A stretch of DNA of 52,611 nucleotides from Eubacteriales Family XIII. Incertae Sedis bacterium (GTDB lineage: Bacteria > Bacillota > Clostridia > Peptostreptococcales > Anaerovoracaceae). Below, piece after piece: positions 12,446-20,539 of the stretch (positions are counted from its first letter, which is position 1; the number at the start of each line of letters is the position of its first letter). The translations under genes were made by a program, and so were the position numbers. Where the stretch lies: positions 1 to 52,611 of the forward strand of contig JAISED010000021.1 in assembly GCA_031264295.1 (NCBI GenBank). The letters are read 5' to 3'. Under the pieces are notes generated by a model that was not told where the DNA came from, searched no databases, and worked only from the letters and a program-made list of their open reading frames with translations.

Positions 12446-13654
12446 TCAAAGTTTATTTTTAGCGACCATGTGATTGATTGAAAGACGGCCGCATATCTCT
12501 CTGGCTATCTGATCCAGAGGAAGCTGCTTCACAACGGCGCCCATTTTATAGGCCGCCATCGGCATACCGTATACTACACAGCTGGCTTCATCCTGACCTA
12601 TGGTATACGCCCCGCCATTTCTCATTTTCAATAAACCCTTCGCCCCGTCCGCGCCCATACCTGTGAGCAGTACTCCGATAGCGCGTCCGCCTGCCGCGGC
12701 GGCTACCGAATCGAACAAAAAATCAACCGACGGTCTGTGCCCGCTGACCTTCTCCCCTTCAACAAGTTTTACCGAATATCCCGACGAAGTCCTGACCAGC
12801 TTCATCTGTCTGTCGCCGCCCGGCGCCAGCAGCGCAAGCCCCGATCTCACTTGGTCATTGTCCTCGGCTTCCTTTACTCTGATCGCGCAGGCCCTGTCGA
12901 GCCGCTCTGAGTAGAGCTTTGTGAACCCCTGCGGCATATGCTGCACCATCACTATCCCCGGCGCATTCGCCGGAAGCTGCGTCAGTATGCTGAATATGGC
13001 CTCTGTACCGCCTGTAGAAGCGCCGACAGCTATAAGCTCATCCGAATAGTCATATAGAGCTGTAAGCTGTCTGCCGGCCGCCTGCGCCGCATCGTGATGC
13101 GTCGGCGCCGACGTCCACGTATGGTATGTATGGTGAAACGCTCCATGCGCCGCGCCGTGGTTCGCCGCGTGCCCTGTCGCGTGATGCGCCGCATGCCCTG
13201 TCGCCGTCTGGCTATTCTGGAGTCCGGCTTGCCTATGTATACTGACATTCGCGCCCGCGGCGGCCTTTATCTTGTTAGCCAGTTCCTTCGCGTAGGCCTC
13301 CATCGCCGTAGATGCCCCGGCTCCGTCGTAACTTATACCGGGCTTGGCTACAAAGTCCACCGCGCCCGCAGCCATAGCGTCGAACACCTTGCCCGCGAGG
13401 GAACTGCTGACTATAACGGGTATCGGATACTGGGGAAGCAGTCTCAAAAGAAACTCTATCCCGTCCATCTTGGGCATCTCTACATCCAGTGTCATCACAT
13501 CCGGATTCAGAGCTATGATCTTATCACTCGCCTCAAATGGATCCGCAGCCGTCCCGACGACGATTATATATGCTTCTTTCCGCAGTTCTCTGGCAAGCGC
13601 CTCCCTGAAAACCAGCGAATCATCAACTATCAGTACTCTTATATTTGAAATCAT
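12446..13654 (-). CDS. cheB: chemotaxis response regulator protein-glutamate methylesterase CheB, with histidine-rich linker
   Basis: Demethylates chemoreceptors when phosphorylated. The receiver domain (1-125) has the acidic pair D11/D12, phospho-acceptor D57 in TLDVEMP and a conserved Lys in VAKPG. The methylesterase domain (about 205-390) has the catalytic triad S214 (GASTGGT), H240 (VQHMP) and D337 (GMGADGA). The linker is odd: residues about 153-188 contain about a dozen histidines spaced by Gly/Ala/Thr (TGHAAHHATGHAANHGAAH), suggesting metal binding or a flexible repeat-derived spacer. The ribosome-binding site is weak. cheA and cheR are not in the window, so the partner kinase is encoded elsewhere. 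Confidence 0.95.
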   Translation of the reverse strand: MISNIRVLIVDDSLVFREALARELRKEAYIIVVGTAADPFEASDKIIALNPDVMTLDVEMPKMDGIEFLLRLLPQYPIPVIVSSSLAGKVFDAMAAGAVDFVAKPGISYDGAGASTAMEAYAKELANKIKAAAGANVSIHRQAGLQNSQTATGHAAHHATGHAANHGAAHGAFHHTYHTWTSAPTHHDAAQAAGRQLTALYDYSDELIAVGASTGGTEAIFSILTQLPANAPGIVMVQHMPQGFTKLYSERLDRACAIRVKEAEDNDQVRSGLALLAPGGDRQMKLVRTSSGYSVKLVEGEKVSGHRPSVDFLFDSVAAAAGGRAIGVLLTGMGADGAKGLLKMRNGGAYTIGQDEASCVVYGMPMAAYKMGAVVKQLPLDQIAREICGRLSINHMVAKNKL

Positions 13655-13728
13655 ATTTTCTCACAACCGTAACTATAACAAGTTAATCGTTCGATAGACA
13701 GGCTCTGCGTTCTCCGCCGTTAAAGTCT

Positions 13729-14226
13729 CTATACGGCATCCGCCTGATCCGCCATTATGGCTACGTCGCTCTTGATCAGCTTTTCGCAGTCAAGCAAGAG
13801 CTGCACGCTGTTGCCGATCTTGCCTATACCCATGATATATCTGTTATCAAAGCCCATCCGATTGGCCGGAGGCGCAGCGATGTTATGATCCTCTATCGTG
13901 AGTACCTCGTCCACATTGTCAACGATGAGTCCCACCGAAACATCGCCTATCTCAATAACGATTATACATGTTCGGTCATTGTACTCGGCGGCGTCTTTCG
14001 CAAATTTCAGCCTCACATCTATCACCGGGATGATCTTGCCTCTCAGGTTGATGATGCCCTTAATATAATGCGGAACCTCCGGAACAACTGTTATTGATTG
14101 AATGCCTATGATCTCAACTACATATTTGATTGCTAATCCATAAATTTCATCCCCGAGCGTGAACGTCAGGAACCTCCCCTGTAGAGTGTCTTCTCCGCCG
14201 ACAGCGCTTTCAAAAACATCCGCCAT
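13729..14226 (-). CDS. cheW: chemotaxis coupling protein CheW
   Basis: Couples receptors to the CheA kinase. A single CheW domain covers most of the 165 residues, with the conserved segments GLAIKYVVEI, VPEVPHYIKGIINLRGKIIPVIDVR and VSVGLIVDNVDEV. AAGGAGGG precedes the ATG. It lies between cheD and cheB, all on the minus strand. No second receiver domain is present, so it is CheW rather than CheV. Confidence 0.95.
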   Translation of the reverse strand: MADVFESAVGGEDTLQGRFLTFTLGDEIYGLAIKYVVEIIGIQSITVVPEVPHYIKGIINLRGKIIPVIDVRLKFAKDAAEYNDRTCIIVIEIGDVSVGLIVDNVDEVLTIEDHNIAAPPANRMGFDNRYIMGIGKIGNSVQLLLDCEKLIKSDVAIMADQADAV

Positions 14227-14272
14227 ACCAATACCCTCCTTTTTCTATTTTTAACAAAATCAGCGAAACTAT

Positions 14273-14755
14273 TTACAGTTCTCTGGTAGATTTGCCTATT
14301 GACTGTACCTTCATGATGCCTGTACTGAGGTCGAAATACACCGTCCTCCCGTAATCTCTGCCGGTATCTTCCGCGATGATTGGGATTTTCAGCCGCGCCA
14401 GCGCCGCCTTTACAGCTCTGACGTTGCGTCCCCCTATGTCCCCCATCGCGCCCATTGCCGGTGTCGCAAACATCTGCGCACCTCCTGCTATCTTCGCTGT
14501 GAGGCGACTCGCTCCCATATTGACAAGATCCCGCGTAATATCTGTAAGCGCCGTATCCGCGAATTTCATGCGGTTGGTTTCCGTCCTCGACGCCATACTG
14601 CTTTCGGGCAGCATGATATGAGAAAGTCCGCCTATTTTTCTGAGGCTGTCATACAGACATATACCTACGCAAGAACCCAGCGCGTATGTGACGATTATCT
14701 CCGGCGCCCTTGATTTTGCATAATCAGAGATCCCCACTCTTATCAACTCGCTCAT
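14273..14755 (-). CDS. cheD: chemoreceptor glutamine deamidase CheD
   Basis: Deamidates receptor glutamines and, in Bacillota, stimulates CheC. The catalytic Cys29 (ALGSCVGI) and His46 (GLSHIMLP) are present, with the family motif GGRNVRAVKAAL near residue 110-120. At 160 residues it is the normal size. The ATG overlaps the cheC stop by ATGA (14752-14755), so the CheC-CheD pair is translationally coupled, matching their known complex. Confidence 0.96.
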   Translation of the reverse strand: MSELIRVGISDYAKSRAPEIIVTYALGSCVGICLYDSLRKIGGLSHIMLPESSMASRTETNRMKFADTALTDITRDLVNMGASRLTAKIAGGAQMFATPAMGAMGDIGGRNVRAVKAALARLKIPIIAEDTGRDYGRTVYFDLSTGIMKVQSIGKSTREL

Positions 14756-15372
14756 ACTTCAAGTCCCAATCTTCCCATTATGCGCTGTAATGTGTCCACC
14801 TCCGCGAACATTATCACGTCGCTGTTCAATTCTTCTTCATCTGTATAAAACCCTTCTTCGATGAACATAACCTTATCGCCGACAGCGCCGAATTCTATTA
14901 TCGGTACGCTGAGTATTGCTCCTGCCATATCTATGGCGATATACGGCACTGAAATATCTATCTGCAGTCCTGTCAACAGCGCTATGGAATTCACATAGGC
15001 TGAGCCGAGAATATTGCCTATTTCCTTGATGGCGGAGAGTTTCATTTCACTGAGACCTTCCGCTCCGTCCTCATCGTCATGCACCAGCACGCTTGTGATG
15101 TTCTCCGCGTCTTCCATTTTCAGGAGGAACATGATCAGCCCGTTGGCCTCACCGGAGAAATTCAAAAGCACGCCTACGGTCATGGATTCAGCGCCCCCCA
15201 GCGCGTCGACCGTTGAGTCGAAGTCGGTTATCTGAACCTTGGGCAGTTGTATCCCCACCTCCGCGTTCAGTATCATACCCAGCGACGTAGCCGCGTTGCC
15301 CGCGCCGATATTGCCGATCTCTCGAAGGACGTCTATGTGCATATCATTGAGTTCTTCATAATTGTTAATCAA
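14752..15372 (-). CDS. cheC: CheY-P phosphatase CheC
   Basis: Dephosphorylates CheY-P and binds CheD. Both active-site motifs of the CheC/FliY/CheX family (E-x2-N...P) are kept: EIGNIGAGNAATSLG near residue 18 and EIGNILGSAYVNS near 116. The start is TTG at 15372, supported by GGAAGGGGAGGGG seven nt upstream. The next ATG (codon 11) has no ribosome-binding site. 206 residues is typical. It follows the ComFB gene by 18 nt and overlaps cheD. Confidence 0.95.
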   Translation of the reverse strand: MINNYEELNDMHIDVLREIGNIGAGNAATSLGMILNAEVGIQLPKVQITDFDSTVDALGGAESMTVGVLLNFSGEANGLIMFLLKMEDAENITSVLVHDDEDGAEGLSEMKLSAIKEIGNILGSAYVNSIALLTGLQIDISVPYIAIDMAGAILSVPIIEFGAVGDKVMFIEEGFYTDEEELNSDVIMFAEVDTLQRIMGRLGLEV

Positions 15373-15390
15373 GTATAGCCCCTCCCCTTC

Positions 15391-16617
15391 CTATATGTCA
15401 ATATCGTCTTCAATAATTTCGTGTCTGGGATACGATTTTACTTTTAAACACGCCTTTGTCAATGCTGCCAAAACATCCAGTTCGTATTGACTCTTATATA
15501 CTTCCAGCTGCGTGTACTGCTTACCCTTGTCTGTTGTTACATATTTCGCGGGCAGAGAGTTCAGCGTCAGCGCTAGAACATTTGTGGTGCATACCCGGCA
15601 TGTACAGACGCCCATCTTCTCCATAACCGACGGAAGCAATTCTTTCGTCAATACTTCGGAAAGATTAACAAGGCTGTGTCTGCTGCTCAGAAGTTCATTT
15701 TCTATCATTATCTTCCTCCTGCGTCTTTCATCTTGTTGTTTAGCTGATGCTTTTTGCTCTTCCGATTCCCTGCGCGCCGCTTCCGGGTCATATCCCGCGT
15801 TCTGCGCGCCGCTTGCGGCGAAGTCTCCCGGCCTGGCGGTGAAGCCCCCCGCCGATGTTTTACCTCCCGCAGCAAAGCCGCCTGCGATGCCGTCACCATG
15901 CCCGGCGGCCGCGCCTCCCGCGCTCTCGCCGGCGTCGTACATATAGGCGCCGTCCTGGGGATAGGCCGGAAGCCGCCAATCATCCCTGTTCTCATAGGGC
16001 ACTCCGTCAGGCGCGTCGTCGTCCGCCTTCTTCCTTATGGTAGGTACGCCTCTGTGCGCGTGAGGGGCGGCGCCTTCCGCGTATCCCTCCTCCGGCGCCG
16101 CGCTTCCTATCGCTTTGGCTTCCGCTCCGCCGCCGCCTGCCTTCGTCCCTATAGCCGTCCTTACACTGCCGCCGCCTGCTTTATCCTCGGCGTTCTTAAT
16201 CTCGATCTCCGGTTCTATCTCGATTTTCAGTTTAGTCTTATAGTTCAGTTCCTTTGTTTCCGGCGTCTTCACACTCGCTTCTATTCCGTCGCCGCCTGCG
16301 GCAGCATTCGCATTCGTCCTGTCTCCGGCTGCGGCAGCATTCGCATTCGTCCTGTCTCCGGCTGCTGCGGCGCCCGCTGCAGCCCCCGTGACCGCTCCGC
16401 CGCCTTCCGCTGTTACGCCGCCTGTTCCGACCGCCGCTGCTTCTGCAACAGCCGCACCTTCGCCTGTTCCTACTGCTCCGGCGGCCGCCTCCGCAGCTAA
16501 GGCCGGCGCCTCTGACGCCTGTTCACTTTCCACCGGCTCAGGGGACTCTCCCGCCGCACCGATGTCTTTTGTAATAAGCTTCATTACATGCTCAGTTTTG
16601 CTGCTTCTCCTCGCCAT
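15391..16617 (-). CDS. ComFB-domain protein with long Gly/Ala-rich N-terminal region
   Basis: The C-terminal 100 residues (from about 304) match the ComFB late-competence family: an MIENELLSS...LTKELLPSVMEKMG helix pair, the cysteine motif VCTCRVC near 336-342, then LALTLNSLPAKYV and VLAALTKACLKVKSYPRHE. Members of this family (CdgR/ComFB) have been reported to bind cyclic dinucleotides. The first 300 residues are low complexity (Gly, Ala, Glu, Thr), including an 11-residue duplication of AAAGDRTNANA. That part of the gene contains an exact 33-bp DNA repeat (16298 and 16331). The ATG at 16617 follows AGGGG and lies inside the 3' end of parA (26-nt overlap), so the two are coupled. Function here is inferred: a second-messenger input to chemotaxis or ParA. 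Confidence 0.75.
   Translation of the reverse strand: MARRSSKTEHVMKLITKDIGAAGESPEPVESEQASEAPALAAEAAAGAVGTGEGAAVAEAAAVGTGGVTAEGGGAVTGAAAGAAAAGDRTNANAAAAGDRTNANAAAGGDGIEASVKTPETKELNYKTKLKIEIEPEIEIKNAEDKAGGGSVRTAIGTKAGGGGAEAKAIGSAAPEEGYAEGAAPHAHRGVPTIRKKADDDAPDGVPYENRDDWRLPAYPQDGAYMYDAGESAGGAAAGHGDGIAGGFAAGGKTSAGGFTARPGDFAASGAQNAGYDPEAARRESEEQKASAKQQDERRRRKIMIENELLSSRHSLVNLSEVLTKELLPSVMEKMGVCTCRVCTTNVLALTLNSLPAKYVTTDKGKQYTQLEVYKSQYELDVLAALTKACLKVKSYPRHEIIEDDIDI
16298..16363 (-). repeat. 33-bp tandem duplication inside comFB-like gene
   Basis: The unit starting GCGGCAGCATTCGCATTCGT at 16298 is repeated at 16331 (period 33, two copies). It encodes two copies of an 11-residue unit with core DRTNANAA in the low-complexity N-terminal region. 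Confidence 0.8.
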
Positions 16618-17389
16618 TCAAGATCATCCCCTTCTCTGAAATAAGTTCATCGATAAAAACATTATAATCCCTTGCCGCGTTCGATCTCGGCGCGTACTTG
16701 AAAATACTCTCACCGTGGGCCGGCGCTTCAGCCGCTGTGATCGAAGAGCGTATCTTCGTATTGAAAACCTTGGTCTGCAGCTTATCCGCTATATCCCACG
16801 CCATATCCTCCACATCCTGTGTCAGGCGTCTTCTGTTGTCGTATTTATTCAATAGTATGCCGAGAACTTCCATTTTTGGGTTATATATGCTCTTTACAAG
16901 GTCTATCGTCTCTCGAAGCTGAGATATTCCCAGAACGCTGAGTATTTCAGGCATCATCAGTATTATGAGGTTATCCGCAGCTGTGTAGGCGTTGGCGGTG
17001 AGTATGTTCAAAGCGGGCGGCGTATCGATTATTATATATTCGTATTTCTCCGTCACCGCCGCCAATCCCCGTTTGAGCAGCGTTTCCCTGCCCAGCATGG
17101 AAAACTCGTGCTCCGCGCTTGAGAGCAATATGTTGGACGGTATAATATCCACGCCGCCATCCAAGTGCTGTATAATATTATCGGCTTTCATTGTACCCTT
17201 CATCAAATCGTAAACGGTAGGACTGGTCTCTATGTCCGCCCCCAGACAAAACCCGAAATTGCCTTGAGGGTCTAGATCCACTCCGAGAACCCTGAAGCCC
17301 CGTATGGCGAGTCCTGATACTATCGCGCTCGCTGTGGTGGTCTTGCCTACTCCGCCTTTCTGATTTGTTATCACGACCGTTTTAGCCAT
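16592..17389 (-). CDS. ParA/Soj-family ATPase (orphan, in chemotaxis operon)
   Basis: A 265-residue deviant-Walker ATPase: KGGVGKT at residues 11-17 with the signature lysine K11, the DLDPQGN segment near 38, Walker B IIIDTPPAL near 134, and the C-terminal SSITAAEAPAHGESIFKYAP typical of Soj/ParA. No ParB or parS lies nearby. FlhG-type features (activation helix, neighbouring flhF) are absent. In other bacteria orphan ParA homologues such as ParC place chemoreceptor arrays or other complexes. Its position between a PilZ gene (12 nt upstream) and the ComFB gene (26-nt overlap) makes a role in positioning the chemosensory array or flagella an attractive inference. AAGGAG precedes the ATG. Confidence 0.85.
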   Translation of the reverse strand: MAKTVVITNQKGGVGKTTTASAIVSGLAIRGFRVLGVDLDPQGNFGFCLGADIETSPTVYDLMKGTMKADNIIQHLDGGVDIIPSNILLSSAEHEFSMLGRETLLKRGLAAVTEKYEYIIIDTPPALNILTANAYTAADNLIILMMPEILSVLGISQLRETIDLVKSIYNPKMEVLGILLNKYDNRRRLTQDVEDMAWDIADKLQTKVFNTKIRSSITAAEAPAHGESIFKYAPRSNAARDYNVFIDELISEKGMILNGEEKQQN

Positions 17390-17401
17390 GTGAATACTCC
17401 T

Positions 17402-18082
17402 TCAATCGCCGTTATTCTCAACTTCTTTTCTTCTCTTGTGTTCCGTAAGCTGCACCTTAAAGACGTGTTCGCATATGAGCCGTTCTTGTTCGACGCTAAG
17501 CTTTAATATCCTGCCCCCGTATCTGTATCTGAAATTCGTTGTTTTCATATCTGCGCTGTCTTCATTCAGCGCATCCTTTTGTCTCTCCCTGCGCAGCACC
17601 TGAAATTCCACCTTGAGACCTGGTTTCAAGAAATCCATGTTGATCGTGAGCCTTTGCTTCTTGAAAAATGTGTGATTACTGAAAAAGCCCGCGCCGCCTA
17701 AGCTGAGATCCCTTATCCGCACCGCCGCGTTCAACCTTAGCTTGCGCCGTCTCCTGCCCATAGAACAGACATACTCTACCACAGCGTCAAACGAAGTCCT
17801 GACCTTCAGGTTTTCCCTTCGCTCCTGCCGCTTGCCGGGAACCGACACTATGTCCACATTCAGTTGGCTGGGAATCGAAAGGGTCACTATCCCCCACATG
17901 AACTGAATACCATCCTCGTAATAGGCTATGACGTCCACCGGCGTCTGATGCGGAACCTCCTCCAGTCCCCGCCCCAGCAGTATCACCCTGCCGTCTTCCG
18001 TTTTTACCTTTTCCGAGGAAATACTAATATCCCCGTCAACCCCTGTAATACTAACCTTTACCAAGCGCCTTTCAACCGCCAT
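17402..18082 (-). CDS. YcgR-like PilZ-domain c-di-GMP-binding flagellar protein
   Basis: A 226-residue protein with an N-terminal YcgR-N-like beta domain (about 5-80) and a C-terminal PilZ domain. Both c-di-GMP-binding motifs are visible: the arginine cluster RQERR at 85-89 with R95, and DLSLGG (D125, S127, G130). YcgR/MotI proteins slow or stop the motor when c-di-GMP is high, so a brake function is likely. The ATG follows GGTGAAGGA. It is 12 nt ahead of parA, in one transcript with parA, the comFB-like gene and cheC. Confidence 0.88.
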   Translation of the reverse strand: MAVERRLVKVSITGVDGDISISSEKVKTEDGRVILLGRGLEEVPHQTPVDVIAYYEDGIQFMWGIVTLSIPSQLNVDIVSVPGKRQERRENLKVRTSFDAVVEYVCSMGRRRRKLRLNAAVRIRDLSLGGAGFFSNHTFFKKQRLTINMDFLKPGLKVEFQVLRRERQKDALNEDSADMKTTNFRYRYGGRILKLSVEQERLICEHVFKVQLTEHKRRKEVENNGD

Positions 18083-18206
18083 TCCTTCACCTCTTCATCA
18101 ATTGCATAAAAACACCCTCCCCCAGTCAATGATTACCTACGCCATTTACAACATTACACAGGCCGCAGCCCGCTCTCAGCATCACACGAACCAAAGCGCC
18201 TGCGCG

Positions 18207-19592
18207 TCACGCAAGCCCGTGCGACCATTCCCCGTTTTCTAAATGTATCTTGCAGTGTTCTATATTCGACTGATCCCTCATCATCATAAGGCTGCCTGCA
18301 AACACATCCACCCCGGAATACATAATCCGCCTGCATAGAACTGCGCCCGGGAAACGCTCACTGCCGCCGTTTTTGAGGTCTTTGATCTCCCCGTCGATGA
18401 TCCTGAGTTCATCCTTGGCCGCTATGATCTGTTCTGATAACTGACGGTACAGATTGTGAAGCTCCGGTTTATCCGACACGCTCATCAATTTGCGCACCTT
18501 CGTGAGATTGTCCGTATTGCCGTTTATGATCTCTTTGGTATTCGTCTTTCTCTCATTCAGCGCCGCCAGCTTTTCCTCGTCAGGCGGGAGTTCCATCAGC
18601 TCGATTCTCGTTCTGACACCCCGCTCGTTTCCTATATAATTCGCGGAAAGCACGCCGAGAACTGCTGTTCTGCCTCCTATGAGAAGGGATTTCGCACCGC
18701 TGAGATTTATATTGCCCCTGCATTCGAGGTTCGTGTCTATGATATAGTCAGAGAACACATCGCCGTTTACTTTTATGTTACCGCTTTCAATGTAACGGCA
18801 TCTTAAAAAGCCGCCCACGTTTATGAGCCTCTGATGTCCGCCGTTAATGCCTTCGGATACCAACAAGTTCCCCGCCGCGTTGATGTCTGCGGCGCCTATC
18901 TTGCCCTTTACAGTTAGATTACCGCCGCACTCTACCGTGAATCCCTCATTAACAGACCCGTTTATTATGACGTCGCCGCCGAAGTGAATGTTCCCGGTTG
19001 ACATATTTACGTCGCCTTGAATTCTCAGCACTTCCATGATGCTGATCTGCGCCCCGTTGAAGCTGACCACTCCGTCGGCCGATGCGAGAAGCACGGTCTC
19101 GTCCTCATTCCATTCGGTGTTCACGCCTTTGGGTGAGGCTGCAGCCGCCCCGTTTCTGGCCGGTACGACGCCGCCGTACACATTCATGCCGTCAAGACCG
19201 GCGCCGGGTTTTGTCACTGTACACAGTTGTTTGCCCTTTGTAACCAACTGGAAGACATCGACGTTCTTGTAATCCACCCTCTCGGCCGAATCCCCGCCGT
19301 ATTCCGGTTTGTATTCATCCGACCTTTTTACGTAAAACTCTACCCCACCGTCCGTCCCGTCTGTAGGCGCGGTTCCGCACGCTATCAGGAATTCCACATT
19401 CGGAACCGGATTCGCTGCGAGAATGCTCATAGAAGAATTGTCGATTCCCCATGTAACGCGCGCCTTTCTCAGCGCGCCCTGAATAATCTCAGGTGACATC
19501 GGCGGAAATGCCCCATCCGCCTCTTCTTTCAGCATTATATAAGCTTCCAGATTATCGTCGCTTACGCGAACTGTCACATTATAACTTGCCAT
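18207..19592 (-). CDS. fapA: FapA family protein (DUF342, flagellar assembly protein A)
   Basis: The 461 residues match the DUF342/FapA family: an N-terminal domain (to about 165), then a repetitive beta-helix of Gly/Asn/Ile strands (for example NIHFGGDVIINGSV, NLTVKGKIGAADINAAGNLLV, NIKVNGDVFSDYII), a helical coiled segment (about 330-400) and a short C-terminal beta part. The family is common in flagellar operons. In Vibrio FapA affects flagellar assembly and polar localisation, but the biochemical role is unsettled. The start is supported by GGGGGATGAG. It lies between flhP and the PilZ gene. Confidence 0.85.
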   Translation of the reverse strand: MASYNVTVRVSDDNLEAYIMLKEEADGAFPPMSPEIIQGALRKARVTWGIDNSSMSILAANPVPNVEFLIACGTAPTDGTDGGVEFYVKRSDEYKPEYGGDSAERVDYKNVDVFQLVTKGKQLCTVTKPGAGLDGMNVYGGVVPARNGAAAASPKGVNTEWNEDETVLLASADGVVSFNGAQISIMEVLRIQGDVNMSTGNIHFGGDVIINGSVNEGFTVECGGNLTVKGKIGAADINAAGNLLVSEGINGGHQRLINVGGFLRCRYIESGNIKVNGDVFSDYIIDTNLECRGNINLSGAKSLLIGGRTAVLGVLSANYIGNERGVRTRIELMELPPDEEKLAALNERKTNTKEIINGNTDNLTKVRKLMSVSDKPELHNLYRQLSEQIIAAKDELRIIDGEIKDLKNGGSERFPGAVLCRRIMYSGVDVFAGSLMMMRDQSNIEHCKIHLENGEWSHGLA

Positions 19593-19668
19593 GTCTCATC
19601 CCCCAGCGGCGGAGCCGGTTCACGGCGCCTCCCGTCTCGGCGCGCCTCACCTTGCCGCCTGTTCTCTA

Positions 19669-20376
19669 CTATCTCAGTTGATTCGCAACACCTTCCATCT
19701 CGTCTATTGTCTGCAGAACCCTGGTATTGAAGCCGAAGGCTCTTGAGGCCTCTATCATCCTGACGATCTCTTCACTCGCAGTCACTCCGGATCGCTCCAG
19801 ACTCCCCTGCCTTATCACGGCCTCTTCCACGAGTTCCGCCTCCCCCGACACTTCTGTAGCGGCAAGTCTGTTGTAACCCAACAGTTCAAGCCCGTGCCTG
19901 TTGGGGAATTTGTATACCCCGATGCGTCCCGGTGTTATTTCCTCGCCGCCCTCAAGTTCCACCGGACTGCCGTCCGGATCCAGTACATAAGCGCCCGCCG
20001 AGTCCACCAGGAACTTGGCGTCGCCGTCAACGGAGTATTTGAACTCGCCGTTTCTGGTGTAGTATACGTCCTCGCCGTCCCCCGTCGTGACTGCGAAGAA
20101 GCCCTCTCCCAATATGGCCATATCCGTCGGAACGCCGGTTTCCTGCAGCCCGCCCTGCGAGTAATCCACAGCGGTGCTCTGCACCCTGGCGCCGTGACCA
20201 GTGCTGACCGTCGTCCCCGCGCCGCCCTGCACCTTGGCGTATATCAATGTTGAAAACGCCGCTTCCTGCGCCTTATAGCCATTTGTGCTGATGTTCGCGA
20301 AGTTGTTCGCGATCACATTCATGTTTTGCTGTTGGCCTATGATGCCCGACCTCGAAGCGTAAAACCCCCTGATCAT
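19669..20376 (-). CDS. flhP: flagellar basal-body rod protein, FlhP/FlgG type
   Basis: Rod/hook-family protein with the N-terminal signature (MIRGFYASRSGIIGQQQNMNVIANNFANISTNGYK), the central FlgE/F/G-like domain with GEGFFAV and YTRNGEFKY, and the C-terminal coiled motif (EIVRMIEASRAFGFNTRVLQTIDEM). The 235-residue length is close to FlgG/FlhP (260-270). FlhO and FlhP are the distal rod components in Bacillus, and the order sigma factor-flhO-flhP supports this naming. It has its own promoter-like sequence upstream (20411-20439). Confidence 0.88.
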   Translation of the reverse strand: MIRGFYASRSGIIGQQQNMNVIANNFANISTNGYKAQEAAFSTLIYAKVQGGAGTTVSTGHGARVQSTAVDYSQGGLQETGVPTDMAILGEGFFAVTTGDGEDVYYTRNGEFKYSVDGDAKFLVDSAGAYVLDPDGSPVELEGGEEITPGRIGVYKFPNRHGLELLGYNRLAATEVSGEAELVEEAVIRQGSLERSGVTASEEIVRMIEASRAFGFNTRVLQTIDEMEGVANQLR

Positions 20377-20410
20377 ATAAACTCCATTCCGCCGCCCTGC
20401 GGCATACTAT

Positions 20411-20439
20411 ATTATAACTCTTTTATTGCGTTTATTCAA
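20411..20439 (-). promoter_or_regulatory. SigA-type promoter upstream of flhP
   Basis: On the minus strand TTGAAT (20434-20439) is separated by 17 nt from a perfect TATAAT (20411-20416). Transcription would start near 20404, about 28 nt before the flhP ATG, with ATGGAG as ribosome-binding site. This gives flhP and the genes behind it a possible entry point independent of the long flgB transcript. Confidence 0.6.
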
Positions 20440-20539
20440 TTAATAAAGTTTCGGTCGTTTTTATCTGTCGTTTCTATCCGCCCCCCGGCGTCTTATCCGG
20501 CGTCAGCTCGCCCGCCGCCGCGGACACGATTTACGCCCG

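Noticed and set aside
16592..17389. Identification of the ParA ATPase as FlhG
   Set aside because: It has Soj-type DLDPQGN and ITAAEAPAHG segments, lacks the FlhG activation helix, and no flhF lies beside it, so a general ParA call is safer.
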